Assembly (NCBI RefSeq): GCF_003143775.1
Contig: NZ_QFRJ01000003.1
Span: 224,188-288,187, forward strand
Direction of reading: 5' to 3'
Length of the DNA: 64,000 nucleotides
Source: Brumimicrobium oceani
Lineage (GTDB): Bacteria > Bacteroidota > Bacteroidia > Flavobacteriales_D > Crocinitomicaceae
In this document: one piece after another, positions 18,747 through 28,168 of the stretch
Position numbering within the stretch: the stretch's first letter is position 1
How the letters are laid out: each line of letters begins with the position of its first letter
Program-made: the position numbers and the translations under genes
The notes under the pieces: model-generated
Databases searched by the model: none
What the model was told of the DNA's origin: nothing
The model's input: the letters and a program-made list of their open reading frames with translations, nothing else

Positions 18747-20522
18747 ATGGCTAAAATAAAATTAAAGAGGGCTTCCAATAAAGCGTATTATGGAATTATT
18801 ACTGCAATTGCTTTAGCGGTTTTAATTCTTATCAACATTATCGTATCCTTTGTTGATTTTCGTGCAGATTTCACAGGAGATCAGCGCTATTCTCTTACAG
18901 ATTCGAGTATAAACTTCTTGAAATCGGACACCATTCTTACGGATAAAATTCTATTCAAAATTTATTTAGAAGGAGAATTTCCAGCAGAAATTAAACGTTT
19001 GCAAACAGCGGTTCGTGATAAATTAGATGAATTTAAATACTATGCTGGTGCAAAAATTCAATATGAATTTATTAATCCTAATAAGGGTTCAATCGAGGAT
19101 CAGGAAGCGTTGAAAGAACAACTTTTCAATAAAGGACAAGGAATTCGCCCAATAGACATTACCTACAGAAGTCAAGGAGCATCAAACATAATTGAAATTT
19201 TCCCTGGGGCTATTGTAGAATATAGAGGAACAACAATTGACCATATTCGATTCCTTGAAGGAGGACAATACCGTTTGGATGCTAGACTCAACGACCTTGT
19301 TCAAAAAGGAATTAATAGCTTGGAATATAAATTCATGCGGGTTTTGGCCAAAGCAACACGAACAGAGAAGAAAAAGTTAGCTTTCGTTCATGGACATGGA
19401 GAACTAGGAATTCCTTATACTCAAGGAGCAAGAAGAAACATTGAAGATTCTTACCTTATAGATGATGTAATTATTGATGGCCAATTAAACGCACTAGATG
19501 TTTATGATGGAATTATTATTGCCGAACCCAAAGAAAAGTTTAGTGGTAAAGACAAGTTTATCATTGATCAATATTTGATGCAAGGGGGAAACATAATGGT
19601 TTTTAACAATCCACTAGAAATTAATAATGATACCATTCGCAGAACAGGAAAAACACATAGTGTAAGAAAAAGAACAGGTATTGGAGACTTACTTTTCGAC
19701 TATGGAATAAAGGTGAATGAAGACTTAGTGATTGATGCGAACTATGATGCCTTTGCAATGCCTGGAATACCCAAAGGATTTGTAAACTGGTATTTTTATG
19801 TGAGGGCATTAGGAACAGACCACCCTATTTCTAGCATGGTAAATCCGGTGAAATTGCCCTATGTTTCTAGTTTGCAATTTGTAGAGACGAAAAATAAAAC
19901 GAAGCCTTCAGTAATTTTAACGAGCTCATCGAATTCTAAATCTTTTGGAAACGCTCCCCTCCTTTCTATCGCCATGGAAACTCAGTTTGGTGAAAACCCT
20001 ATTTTCCAAGAAGACCCGAACAATAAAAACAATCGTTCTATGTTGGGAGGAATTGTAGAAGGAGAATTTGAATCGGCGTTTAAGAACAGAATTATCTCAA
20101 CTTACTCGGATAATCCTGATGCTAAAATTTTAGATAAATCTATTGCACCAGGAAAAATCATGGTAGTTGGAAACGGTACTTTCTTTAAAAACACTTACTA
20201 TGACTCCGTTGCTGTTCCAGAGGAAAATAGGTACAGATATGTTCCCAGGTTGCCGCGAGGTAGAGAAATCGATGAACTTTTTGCAGGAAGAACATTTGGA
20301 AATTTTGAATTTTTCGAAAATTGCGTTGATTACATGCTGGGCGAAAGCACCTTATTATCCATCAGAAGCAGAACGATTGACCTTCACCCAACAGACAAAT
20401 TAAAAATTGAAAAGCAAGGTGCGTTTTATAAATTCATCAATATTGCAATCCCTTTACTGTTTATTATCGTCATGGCTGTAGTTGTATTTGTAATACGCAG
20501 ATATAAATACGTGAAAAAATAA
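18747..20522 (+). CDS. gldG: Gliding-motility-associated ABC transporter substrate-binding protein GldG
   Basis: A 591-residue membrane-anchored protein with an N-terminal helix (about 15-33), a large periplasmic part and a C-terminal helix (about 563-582, IAIPLLFIIVMAVVVFVI). It has GldG-family marks: 'RYSLTDSSINFLKS', 'FVHGHGELGI', 'YDGIIIAEPKEKFS' and 'QGGNIMVFNNPLEI'. It belongs to the DUF4350/ABC-type uncharacterised transport superfamily seen with ABC-2 permeases. The operon gldF-gldG-next gene has gaps of 2 and 6 nt. Confidence 0.92.
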   Translation: MAKIKLKRASNKAYYGIITAIALAVLILINIIVSFVDFRADFTGDQRYSLTDSSINFLKSDTILTDKILFKIYLEGEFPAEIKRLQTAVRDKLDEFKYYAGAKIQYEFINPNKGSIEDQEALKEQLFNKGQGIRPIDITYRSQGASNIIEIFPGAIVEYRGTTIDHIRFLEGGQYRLDARLNDLVQKGINSLEYKFMRVLAKATRTEKKKLAFVHGHGELGIPYTQGARRNIEDSYLIDDVIIDGQLNALDVYDGIIIAEPKEKFSGKDKFIIDQYLMQGGNIMVFNNPLEINNDTIRRTGKTHSVRKRTGIGDLLFDYGIKVNEDLVIDANYDAFAMPGIPKGFVNWYFYVRALGTDHPISSMVNPVKLPYVSSLQFVETKNKTKPSVILTSSSNSKSFGNAPLLSIAMETQFGENPIFQEDPNNKNNRSMLGGIVEGEFESAFKNRIISTYSDNPDAKILDKSIAPGKIMVVGNGTFFKNTYYDSVAVPEENRYRYVPRLPRGREIDELFAGRTFGNFEFFENCVDYMLGESTLLSIRSRTIDLHPTDKLKIEKQGAFYKFINIAIPLLFIIVMAVVVFVIRRYKYVKK

Positions 20523-20528
20523 ATTATT

Positions 20529-21548
20529 ATGAAAAAGTTAATTGTTATTGTTTTAGGAGTCGCACTTATTGTCGGACTATCCTACATGGCTTTAAATTTA
20601 AAATCCAATTCTAAAGCCACAGACATTAGTCTAATTGCCTTTGCTGTTGAAGACACTTCCACAGTAAATAAAATTGAAATTTATGATTCCTACACTGATC
20701 AAAACTTTTCAGTTTCTAGAAATGATGAAGGAATTTGGGTTGGGGAGAACGGTGAATGTATTCAACAGAACATTATACAGATGATGTTGGAAACGATGAA
20801 CAAAATTACGTTGAAGGGCTATGTTCCGCAATCTGCAATGGCCAACATGAAGAAAAGACTTATGGCCAACCATAAAACAGTAAAAATTTACCAGAATGGT
20901 AAATGGGCGAAAACTTGGTATGTTGGACACTCTACTCAAGACCACATGGGAACACACATGTTGTTGGAAACGCCAGACATTAAAAGTGATAACCCTGTTA
21001 TTATGGGGATGAAAGGCTTCTATGGAATTTTGGAACCACGATTTTTTGCAGACGCAAGAAGATTTGCTTGTATTGGACTATTTTCATACAAAAGTTCTGA
21101 CCTAAAACAAGTTGAAGTCATCAATCGTGTAGTTCCAGACAAGAGCTATTTGATAGAAATTAACAGTCCAGATGACATCAGTGTTACCACAAACGGAAAA
21201 CCTGTTCAGAACATTAACAAGGATAATTTAACCTTCTATTTGAATGGTTTTGAGAATGTAAACTTTAACCAACCCAATTTTACGCTTTCGCCAGCTCAAA
21301 TTGACAGTATAAAAGCAAGCACTCCAGACTACGAACTAAATATCACTGCAAAACAATCTTCATACAACTTAGATTTATACAGAAGATTAGACCCGGAATA
21401 TGATAAAAAAGACACTTTGGCTTACGATCAAGATTATTTATGGGGAGTGAAATCTGATGGAGATTTGGTTAGGGTTCAGTACTATTCTGTTGGTCCATTG
21501 ATCCAAGGAAAAACTGTTTTTGTGAATGAGTTTATAACAATTGAGTAA
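20529..21548 (+). CDS. DUF4340-like membrane-anchored protein
   Basis: A 339-residue protein with one N-terminal membrane helix (about 5-24) and an extracytoplasmic body. The middle, 'NKIEIYDSYTDQNFSVSRNDEG', looks like the repeated-strand DUF4340 fold that also occurs beside GldG-type proteins in other ABC systems. It lies 6 nt after gldG and before dnaN, and is a usual companion in Bacteroidota genomes. A role in the same transport/gliding system is inferred from position only. No catalytic motif is visible. Confidence 0.75.
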   Translation: MKKLIVIVLGVALIVGLSYMALNLKSNSKATDISLIAFAVEDTSTVNKIEIYDSYTDQNFSVSRNDEGIWVGENGECIQQNIIQMMLETMNKITLKGYVPQSAMANMKKRLMANHKTVKIYQNGKWAKTWYVGHSTQDHMGTHMLLETPDIKSDNPVIMGMKGFYGILEPRFFADARRFACIGLFSYKSSDLKQVEVINRVVPDKSYLIEINSPDDISVTTNGKPVQNINKDNLTFYLNGFENVNFNQPNFTLSPAQIDSIKASTPDYELNITAKQSSYNLDLYRRLDPEYDKKDTLAYDQDYLWGVKSDGDLVRVQYYSVGPLIQGKTVFVNEFITIE

Positions 21549-21699
21549 AAGTAATTAGAACAATTCCTCAATGAGGCCATAATTAAAAAGAGAACAATGT
21601 ATTTCCTTTTAAAATAGGCCCTTGTTTGGTTAGAATTCGCAGGAAAGATTGAAAGATTAGAAAAAGGTTTTTAATGCTTTAAAATTGAGTGTAAAAAAC

Positions 21700-21707
21700 T
21701 ATATTTG
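21700..21707 (+). promoter_or_regulatory. -7 promoter element of dnaN
   Basis: TATATTTG ends 26 nt before the dnaN ATG. The nearest TTG upstream (21685-21687) is only 12 nt away, so the -33 box is uncertain. Confidence 0.5.
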
Positions 21708-21733
21708 TCGTTATAAATTTTAAGAAAGAAAAA

Positions 21734-22858
21734 ATGAATTTTGTAGTTTCAAGCTCAAGCTTATTAAAACACCTTCAAACAATCAGTGGTGTATTGACAA
21801 CAAGTAATACTTTGCCAATTTTGGACAATTTCTTATTTGAAATCAATGAAAAGACTTTAAGGGTTTCAGCATCTGATATTGAGACTACAATGAAAACCAC
21901 TTTTGAAGTGGATGCCAACGAAACTGGAAAGATTTGTATTCCTGCGAAATTATTGTTGGATGTTCTTAAGAATTTACCAGACCAACCTTTGACTTTCACG
22001 ATTAACCCAGAAGGTTATGGTATCGAAATCACTTATACTAATGGAAAGTCTAAAATGGTAGGTTATAACGGTGATGATTTCCCTAAAGTGAGAGAAATAG
22101 AAAACACAAATAGTACTCTTATTAAAGGTGAAGTTTTAGCCGACGCCATAAACAAAACTATATTTGCCACAGGAACTGATGATTTGCGTCCGGTAATGAG
22201 TGGTGTTTTTTGCCAATTTACAACAGATGACATGACATTTGTAGCAACAGATGCTCACAAATTGGTGAGGTACCGTCGTTCAGACTCCACTTCATCTGGA
22301 AATTCATCTTTCATTCTTCCTAAGAAAGCATTAAACATGCTGAAAAACAATTTGGGTGGACAAGCGGATGCAGAAGTCAAGATTGAATTTAACGATTCAA
22401 ACGCTGTATTTAATTTTAAAGACATCGAATTAACATGTCGTTTGATTGATGGGAAATATCCAAATTACGAAGCGGTAATTCCACAAGAGAATCCAAACGT
22501 ATTAACGGTAGATCGCGAATCTTTGCTAAGGTCCATTAAACGTGTATCTATTTTTGCCAACAAAACAACACATCAAGTTCAATTAAAAATTTCAGGGTCT
22601 GAACTAGCGATTTCAGCTGAAGACATTGATTTCTCTAATGAGGCAAAGGAGCGTTTAACTTGTAGTTATGACGGAACAGATATGGAAATTGGGTTCAATT
22701 CTCGATTCATCATTGAAATGTTGAGTAATATATCATCAGATGAAATTAAATTGATGATGAGTCAACCCAATAGAGCTGGATTAATAGTTCCTGCAGTTCA
22801 AGAAAATGAGCACGAAGACATTTTAATGCTGGTGATGCCAGTTATGGTGAATTCATAA
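21734..22858 (+). CDS. dnaN: DNA polymerase III beta sliding clamp
   Basis: A 374-residue clamp made of three similar domains. Visible family motifs are 'LLKHLQTISGVLTTSNTLPILDNFLFE' near the N-terminus, 'MSGVFCQF...FVATDAHKLVRYRR' in the second domain, 'LIDGKYPNYEAVIP', and 'IGFNSRFIIEML' with the final 'ILMLVMPVMV' in the third. The ring holds polymerase and other partners on DNA. It has its own promoter although it sits behind gldFG and the DUF4340-like gene, which are 185 bp upstream. In Bacteroidota dnaN is usually not next to dnaA, as here. Confidence 0.97.
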   Translation: MNFVVSSSSLLKHLQTISGVLTTSNTLPILDNFLFEINEKTLRVSASDIETTMKTTFEVDANETGKICIPAKLLLDVLKNLPDQPLTFTINPEGYGIEITYTNGKSKMVGYNGDDFPKVREIENTNSTLIKGEVLADAINKTIFATGTDDLRPVMSGVFCQFTTDDMTFVATDAHKLVRYRRSDSTSSGNSSFILPKKALNMLKNNLGGQADAEVKIEFNDSNAVFNFKDIELTCRLIDGKYPNYEAVIPQENPNVLTVDRESLLRSIKRVSIFANKTTHQVQLKISGSELAISAEDIDFSNEAKERLTCSYDGTDMEIGFNSRFIIEMLSNISSDEIKLMMSQPNRAGLIVPAVQENEHEDILMLVMPVMVNS

Positions 22859-22963
22859 ATCTATTTTTTTGGCATAAGGCTGACGTATACTTCACTTTAT
22901 TCTTGATTTTCGCATGAAATTTGCTATCTTTAGGTTGCACTAATTTTCATTATGCTCAATCGT

Positions 22964-23881
22964 ATGAATAATTTTTCTAAAGTATTATATGTCATTATAG
23001 GAAGTGTTTTTCTTTCTAGTTGCGGAAGCGCAGTAAATGCTCCTGTAAAAACAATCGAAGATCAAAAGGCTTCCCTGCATAAAACCATTGAAGAAACTGC
23101 TAAGGCCAATCATGTTTTAGAGGATTATCAATCACTTTCGTTCGGACAAATGAAGGTGTACAAACCAGAAACATTTGTTCGTTTAGACTCTATTTATGCC
23201 ATCAAACAAAACTATATAGAGGAGAATGACTTACGGGGATTAAGAAGCTCTGGAATTGAGGAATTAATTCCCATTTATCGAGAAGAAGCTCTCCTAGAAT
23301 TAGATCAAGTTCAGTACGAAATAGAACATATCTATCAAACAGGCACTGGCGATTCAATACAAATACATAGTTCCTTTTTCCTTTTTGACCACAAAGACAG
23401 CTTAGTTTTAATTTCGCCATTCTATCATTTTAAAATAGCACCAAAATTCAAAGATTTATTCTATGCCTATCAATTCGACTATCACTTTGTTACCAACAGA
23501 AATCTATACATTTCGGAAGCTGAGTGGGACTTTATTCGTTTTTTTAAAACCCGACAATTTGAATTAACAGGCACTTCAGCATTAGAAGCATTTATGCAAC
23601 ACACCATGCGAGTTATGGAAGCGGCTAGAAAATCTGCCACAGTAGACTTCAGAAATTTGAGTAAACTCTTGGTCACTGATCATTTTAAAACCTTGGGCAA
23701 AGAAATTATGATTGAAAAGTTTGGTAAGCTCATGGTTATTGAAGAAAATAATATTGTTATGAACTACGAGCTAAAAGTAGACTGGATAGATGAAACCATG
23801 GAAGGAATGAATAAATCTACAGTCTTTAAATTTAGTCCCTATTTAGAAATTGAAGACATAAAAACCAATATCCCACAGTAG
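22964..23881 (+). CDS. Lipoprotein of unknown function
   Basis: A lipoprotein of 305 residues from the ATG at 22964 (another ATG lies 12 nt upstream at 22952; both give the same reading frame). The signal ends in FLSSCGS, with a lipidated Cys near residue 20. The mature protein is mainly helical, with 'KASLHKTIEETAKANHVLEDYQS' near the start and 'ALEAFMQHTMRVMEAARKS' in the middle. I recognise no family. It has no close partner downstream; comEC on the other strand follows after 23 bp. Confidence 0.7.
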   Translation: MNNFSKVLYVIIGSVFLSSCGSAVNAPVKTIEDQKASLHKTIEETAKANHVLEDYQSLSFGQMKVYKPETFVRLDSIYAIKQNYIEENDLRGLRSSGIEELIPIYREEALLELDQVQYEIEHIYQTGTGDSIQIHSSFFLFDHKDSLVLISPFYHFKIAPKFKDLFYAYQFDYHFVTNRNLYISEAEWDFIRFFKTRQFELTGTSALEAFMQHTMRVMEAARKSATVDFRNLSKLLVTDHFKTLGKEIMIEKFGKLMVIEENNIVMNYELKVDWIDETMEGMNKSTVFKFSPYLEIEDIKTNIPQ

Positions 23882-23904
23882 CCTTTGTCCCTAAGAAAAG
23901 AAAA

Positions 23905-25884
23905 TCAATCGGTATTTTTTATAATCAAAGCTTTTTGAGTTGTATTTTCATCAATAAAGTCACTTTCTAAATAAGGATTCCACGCTCCTTTAACTATGGA
24001 TATTTTTTGATTTTTAGCGTTTTCAACCACCCGATCAGCTAAAAGAAAATGTTGATTGTGATAATTAACCAACCAGCCATTTTTCGTACTTCGAAAATAT
24101 ACATCTTTTTGCAAGCGCATTTCCTCGCCATCTACTAAGGGCAAGACTTCTGCTTTTAAACCCACCGTATTTTCATAAGCTTTCAAAAGAAAATCGATTT
24201 GCTTCTGAGTACTAGCGCTCGAATCATCGTAAATAAAGAACAGTTTTCTATTGGCTTTAAACACCACTGCTTTTTTGTAGTGATTCAAAACAATGAGCTC
24301 TTCTTTTGACTTATTATATTCACGATTTATAACTAAACTTAAGCCTAAGATGAAAAGTAAGACTATTCCAAATCGAAAGGCTTTTAGTTTTCTGCTTTGC
24401 CAAAAATAAAAAGTTAAAGCTATGCACAAATACATCATTGTTACTTGAAAAACATTCGGCGTGAATCCAGTACTCACTTCACCAGGCAAGGAATTAATCC
24501 ATTTTATGAAAAGTGTAAGGGTGTCGTAAATAAAATTCACAAGATCAGCTAGAATATCTGAGAGATAAGGAACAGCATGAAAAATTAAAAAAACAACAAC
24601 GCTTATCAGAGCCACTGAGGCGAGAACCAGCAGACCTATATTCGTTAAAAAGAAATAGTTTGGGAATTGGTTAAAATAATACAAGGTCAAAGGAATTGTG
24701 CCGATTTGAGCTGCAATTCCGATTACCGTACCTTGCCAGAAAAAATTGAATACCTTATACCGGAAATATAGCAGTTTAACGATGGGTCCGTAAAAAAATG
24801 CAATGCCCAAAACCGCCAAGTAGGACAATTGGAAACCTATATCGAACAAATAAAGTGGATTAAAAATGAGTAAAAGCAAGGCGGAAGCAAAAATGGCTTG
24901 TAAACTAAAGAACTTCTTGCCCATTAACTGTCCGATGGCTAAAATAGAAAACATAGTAACCGCCCGGGCCACTGAGGCGGACATTCCTGTAAGAAAAGCA
25001 AAAGCCCAGATAAGAATTAGGGCAAAATAAAGATAGAGATTTCTTTTTCTTAGAGGTTTGATAAAAAAGAATATCCACTGAAGAAAGCCCAATAGAATAC
25101 CAACATGCATCCCCGAAACGGCTAAAACATGCATTGCGCCAGCGTTAGCAAAGTGATTTCTTTTTTCGATAGAAAGCTTTGACTTGTCACCCAAAGTTAA
25201 AGCAACCACCAAACCTTGATTCTCTTCTGAAATATTTTCCTTTATGATGTTAACCAAATAAGCACGAGAACGTGACCAAAAACCAGAAAAACTGTTTACG
25301 AAGTCCAACTCTGTAATATTCTCATCGTCTAAAAAGCTAATTGTGCTTATTCCTTTTGCTTTCCAATACTTTACAGCATCAAACTCGCCTGGATTGTTCT
25401 TGTTTTTGATGACTTGCAAATCCGGTTGTAATAGAACCACACTACCTTCTGAAACTTTAGGTGAGCTGGTTTTTATATAGCAAAGCAACTCTCCTTGTGC
25501 GTATACCTTTGCATGTGGCTTAATAATTTGCTGAATGGAAACAATGGCTTTATCATACTCCCCTTTTCCCTCTTGAAAATCAATTATTTGTCCTATCAAC
25601 TGATCATTCTCTAAATAAAGACCTTTAAAATCCTGTTCATAGGACACAGGCATCTTCAACTGATAGCCCAGCATACCGGACGAAAACAGTAAAAGCACAA
25701 TGTTCCAATTGATCCATTTTCTGTAGAAGTAAACTTTCTGACTAAAAGTCAATAAAATAATTAATGTGAATAATAATGTTGCCCAAATGGTAAAAATCAA
25801 CACCCAATGAATATCGAGGAGATCGCCAAGAAAAATACCGATCAAAAACGCAGAAAGCGCTGCAAAGATTGAGCTTTTAATCAA
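23905..25884 (-). CDS. comEC: ComEC/Rec2-type competence channel protein
   Basis: A 659-residue integral membrane protein. The N-terminal DUF4131 region carries three to four helices, followed by the competence domain (about residues 200-480) with 'LGDKSKLSIEKRNHFANAGAMHVLAVSGMHVGI' as the conserved core and several helices ('SYLAVLGIAFFYGP'). The C-terminus is a short soluble part (about 515-659), lacking the full metallo-beta-lactamase domain of proteobacterial ComEC. This short form is normal for the phylum. It takes single-stranded DNA across the inner membrane in transformation. The start is TTG at 25884-25882; an in-frame stop lies 11 codons upstream and no ATG lies between. Confidence 0.9.
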   Translation of the reverse strand: MIKSSIFAALSAFLIGIFLGDLLDIHWVLIFTIWATLLFTLIILLTFSQKVYFYRKWINWNIVLLLFSSGMLGYQLKMPVSYEQDFKGLYLENDQLIGQIIDFQEGKGEYDKAIVSIQQIIKPHAKVYAQGELLCYIKTSSPKVSEGSVVLLQPDLQVIKNKNNPGEFDAVKYWKAKGISTISFLDDENITELDFVNSFSGFWSRSRAYLVNIIKENISEENQGLVVALTLGDKSKLSIEKRNHFANAGAMHVLAVSGMHVGILLGFLQWIFFFIKPLRKRNLYLYFALILIWAFAFLTGMSASVARAVTMFSILAIGQLMGKKFFSLQAIFASALLLLIFNPLYLFDIGFQLSYLAVLGIAFFYGPIVKLLYFRYKVFNFFWQGTVIGIAAQIGTIPLTLYYFNQFPNYFFLTNIGLLVLASVALISVVVFLIFHAVPYLSDILADLVNFIYDTLTLFIKWINSLPGEVSTGFTPNVFQVTMMYLCIALTFYFWQSRKLKAFRFGIVLLFILGLSLVINREYNKSKEELIVLNHYKKAVVFKANRKLFFIYDDSSASTQKQIDFLLKAYENTVGLKAEVLPLVDGEEMRLQKDVYFRSTKNGWLVNYHNQHFLLADRVVENAKNQKISIVKGAWNPYLESDFIDENTTQKALIIKNTD

Positions 25885-25929
25885 AATGGTTAAATAATTT
25901 GTAGTGAACTGATGTTAAACTTAGGAAAA

Positions 25930-26690
25930 TAATTGGAGATTGGAGGGGGGTGGAGGAGATTTTTTTTGGGTTGGGTGGGGAAAGGGTTTCGTGGAGGAGA
26001 AGAAGAAAGGTGACGCAAAGGTTCGCAAGGAGGGAGAGATTCGCGGAGGAAAAGAAGAAAAGTTACGCAGAGAAAAGGAAAAGGTGACGCAAAGATTCGC
26101 GGAGGGGCAGAGTTTCGCAAAGGAAAAGAAGAAAAGTTACGCGGAGTTTCGCAGAGGGGTAGAGTTTCGCAAAGGAACAGAAGAAAAGGTGACGCAAAGT
26201 TTCGCTGAGGGGCGGAGTTTCGCAAAGGAACAGAAGAAAAGTTACGCGGAGTTTCGCTGAGGGGCGGAGTTTCGCAAAGGAAAAGAAGAAAAGTTACGCA
26301 AAGGTTCGCGGAGGGGCTGAGTTTCGCAAAGGAAAAGAAGAAAAGTTACGCGGAGTTTCGCAGAGGGGCAGAGTTTCGCAAAGGAACAGAAGAAAAGTTA
26401 CGCGGAGTTTCGCAGAGGGGCAGAGTTTCGCGAAGGAATGGAAAAGTTACGCAGAGAAAAGGAAAAGGTGACGCAAAGATTCGCGGAGGGGCGGAGTTTC
26501 GCAAAGGACAAGGAAAAGTGACGCAAAGATTCGCAGAGGGGCAGAGTTTCGCAAAGGAAAAGAAGAAAAGTTACGCGGAGTTTCGCAGAGGGGCAGAGTT
26601 TCGCGAAGGAATGGAAATGAAAGGTGACGCTAAGTTTCGCAGAGAGGGAGAGATTCGCGGGGGAAAGGAGGGGGAGAAAGTAAAATTGTC
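25930..26690. repeat. Purine-rich tandem array of about 52-bp units
   Basis: About fourteen head-to-tail units can be laid out. Each begins GTTACGC or GTGACGC, has two TTCGC motifs, and ends GGAAAAGAAGAAAA; about twelve units are near 52 bp and two are short (about 22 bp). Almost the whole + strand is A/G apart from the repeated ACGC and TTCGC cores. Because 52 is not a multiple of 3, open frames at 25940-26260 and 26518-26706 (+) and 25890-26225 (-) are by-products of stop-free repeats, not genes. The array fills the space between divergent comEC and hisS. Confidence 0.9.
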
Positions 26691-26771
26691 TGGGGTAAGC
26701 CCATAATATGGAAAGGGCACGCCCGAAAAAAAGATATTTTCACTCACTTCCTATTAAGCGTAGAAAATTCC

Positions 26772-26779
26772 TATTTTTG
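26772..26779 (+). promoter_or_regulatory. -7 promoter element of hisS
   Basis: TATTTTTG matches TAnnTTTG and ends 18 nt before the hisS ATG, just downstream of the repeat array. Confidence 0.5.
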
Positions 26780-26797
26780 CTTTAAAATATTTCAAAA

Positions 26798-28168
26798 ATG
26801 GCACAAAAACCAAGCATTCCAAAAGGGACACGTGACTTTCTTCCTTTTCAGGTGAACAGAAGAAATTATATTTATGACACGATTAAAACGGTGTTTAAAA
26901 AATATGCTTTCGCTCCTATTGAAACTCCTTCTTTTGAACTTTCCTCTACTTTGATGGGGAAATATGGAGAAGAAGGTGATCGCTTGATTTTTAGGATTTT
27001 GAACTCGGGTGACAAAGTAAAGAAAGCGGATTTAAAAGCCCTTGAAGAAGGAAACTTGCCGAAATTTGCAAATTCACTCTCTGAAAAAGCATTGCGCTAT
27101 GACTTAACGGTTCCTTTCGCACGATTTGTTGTGCAGCACCAAAATGATTTGACATTTCCTTTTAAAAGATACCAAATTCAACCTGTTTGGAGAGCTGATC
27201 GCCCGCAGAAAGGACGTTACCAAGAATTTTATCAATGCGATGCCGATGTGGTAGGAAGTGATTCCCTCCTATTTGAAGTTGATTTTATTCAGATTTTTGA
27301 TGAAGTACTTTCTGCTTTAAAAGTGCCAGATTTTACGGTTCAAATTAACAATAGAAAGATACTTTCTGGAATTGCCGAAGTAACGAAAGAAGAAGATAAA
27401 ATTATTGACATTACTGTGGCCATCGATAAACTAGATAAAATTGGTGAAGAAGGCGTTGTAAAGGAATTGATTGAAAAGAATGTGAGTCAGGAAGCCATTG
27501 ACAAAATTCGACCTTTGTTTAGTTTGACTGGTGATACACAGAAAATGCTGACTTTCATGCGAGAATTTCTAGCAGAGAGTGAGATTGGAATGAAAGGAAT
27601 TGAAGAACTGGAATACGTTTTTCAAAAAACTGAAATTTTAGGATTAAAAAACGCCAAACTAGAATTTGATGTGACCCTAGCAAGAGGATTGAACTATTAC
27701 ACTGGTGCAATTTTCGAAGTAAAAGCAAACGGAGTAAAAATGGGTTCTATTTGTGGTGGCGGTCGATACGATGATTTAACTGGACTTTTTGGAATGAAAA
27801 ATCTTTCGGGAGTTGGAATTTCATTTGGAGCGGATAGAATTTACGATGTTTTGACGGAATTGGAGTTATTCCCAGAAGACATTAATCAAACGCTTGAATT
27901 CCTCTTCATCAACTTTGGAGAAAAAGAAGTTGAATATTCATTGCCCCTTTTACAAGCTTTAAGAAACAACAATGTCACCGCAGAACTTTATCCTGATGAA
28001 GCAAAACTGAAAAAACAGTTTAAGTATGCAGACGACAGAAATGCAAAATACACAGTTATTGTTGGCGAAAGTGAGCTTGAGAAAAACGAAATTACCATTA
28101 AAGAAATGAAATCTGGAGATCAAGAAACGATGTCCATAGAATCATTCACAGAAAAATATTGTTCATAA
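26798..28168 (+). CDS. hisS: Histidyl-tRNA synthetase
   Basis: A 456-residue class II synthetase. Motif 2 region reads 'FKRYQIQPVWRADRPQKGRYQEFYQCDADV' (split over 27160-27255), and the His-specific signatures 'LARGLNYYTGAIFE' and 'GGGRYDDLTGLFG' are present, with the C-terminal anticodon-binding domain after about 365. It charges tRNA-His. The stop TAA shares a base with the ATG of hutH (TAATG, 28166-28170), so translation is coupled to a histidine-degrading enzyme. Confidence 0.97.
   Translation: MAQKPSIPKGTRDFLPFQVNRRNYIYDTIKTVFKKYAFAPIETPSFELSSTLMGKYGEEGDRLIFRILNSGDKVKKADLKALEEGNLPKFANSLSEKALRYDLTVPFARFVVQHQNDLTFPFKRYQIQPVWRADRPQKGRYQEFYQCDADVVGSDSLLFEVDFIQIFDEVLSALKVPDFTVQINNRKILSGIAEVTKEEDKIIDITVAIDKLDKIGEEGVVKELIEKNVSQEAIDKIRPLFSLTGDTQKMLTFMREFLAESEIGMKGIEELEYVFQKTEILGLKNAKLEFDVTLARGLNYYTGAIFEVKANGVKMGSICGGGRYDDLTGLFGMKNLSGVGISFGADRIYDVLTELELFPEDINQTLEFLFINFGEKEVEYSLPLLQALRNNNVTAELYPDEAKLKKQFKYADDRNAKYTVIVGESELEKNEITIKEMKSGDQETMSIESFTEKYCS

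Noticed and set aside
25890..26225. Opposite-strand open frame in the array (111 codons)
   Set aside because: Proline/phenylalanine repeats from the reverse of the array; no family likeness.
25940..26260. Open frame of 106 codons inside the repeat array
   Set aside because: It follows only from the stop-free repeat units. Units are 52 bp, so the frame shifts in each unit, and the opposite strand is open too.
26518..26706. Second open frame in the array (62 codons)
   Set aside because: Same reason: repeat units, no conserved protein.
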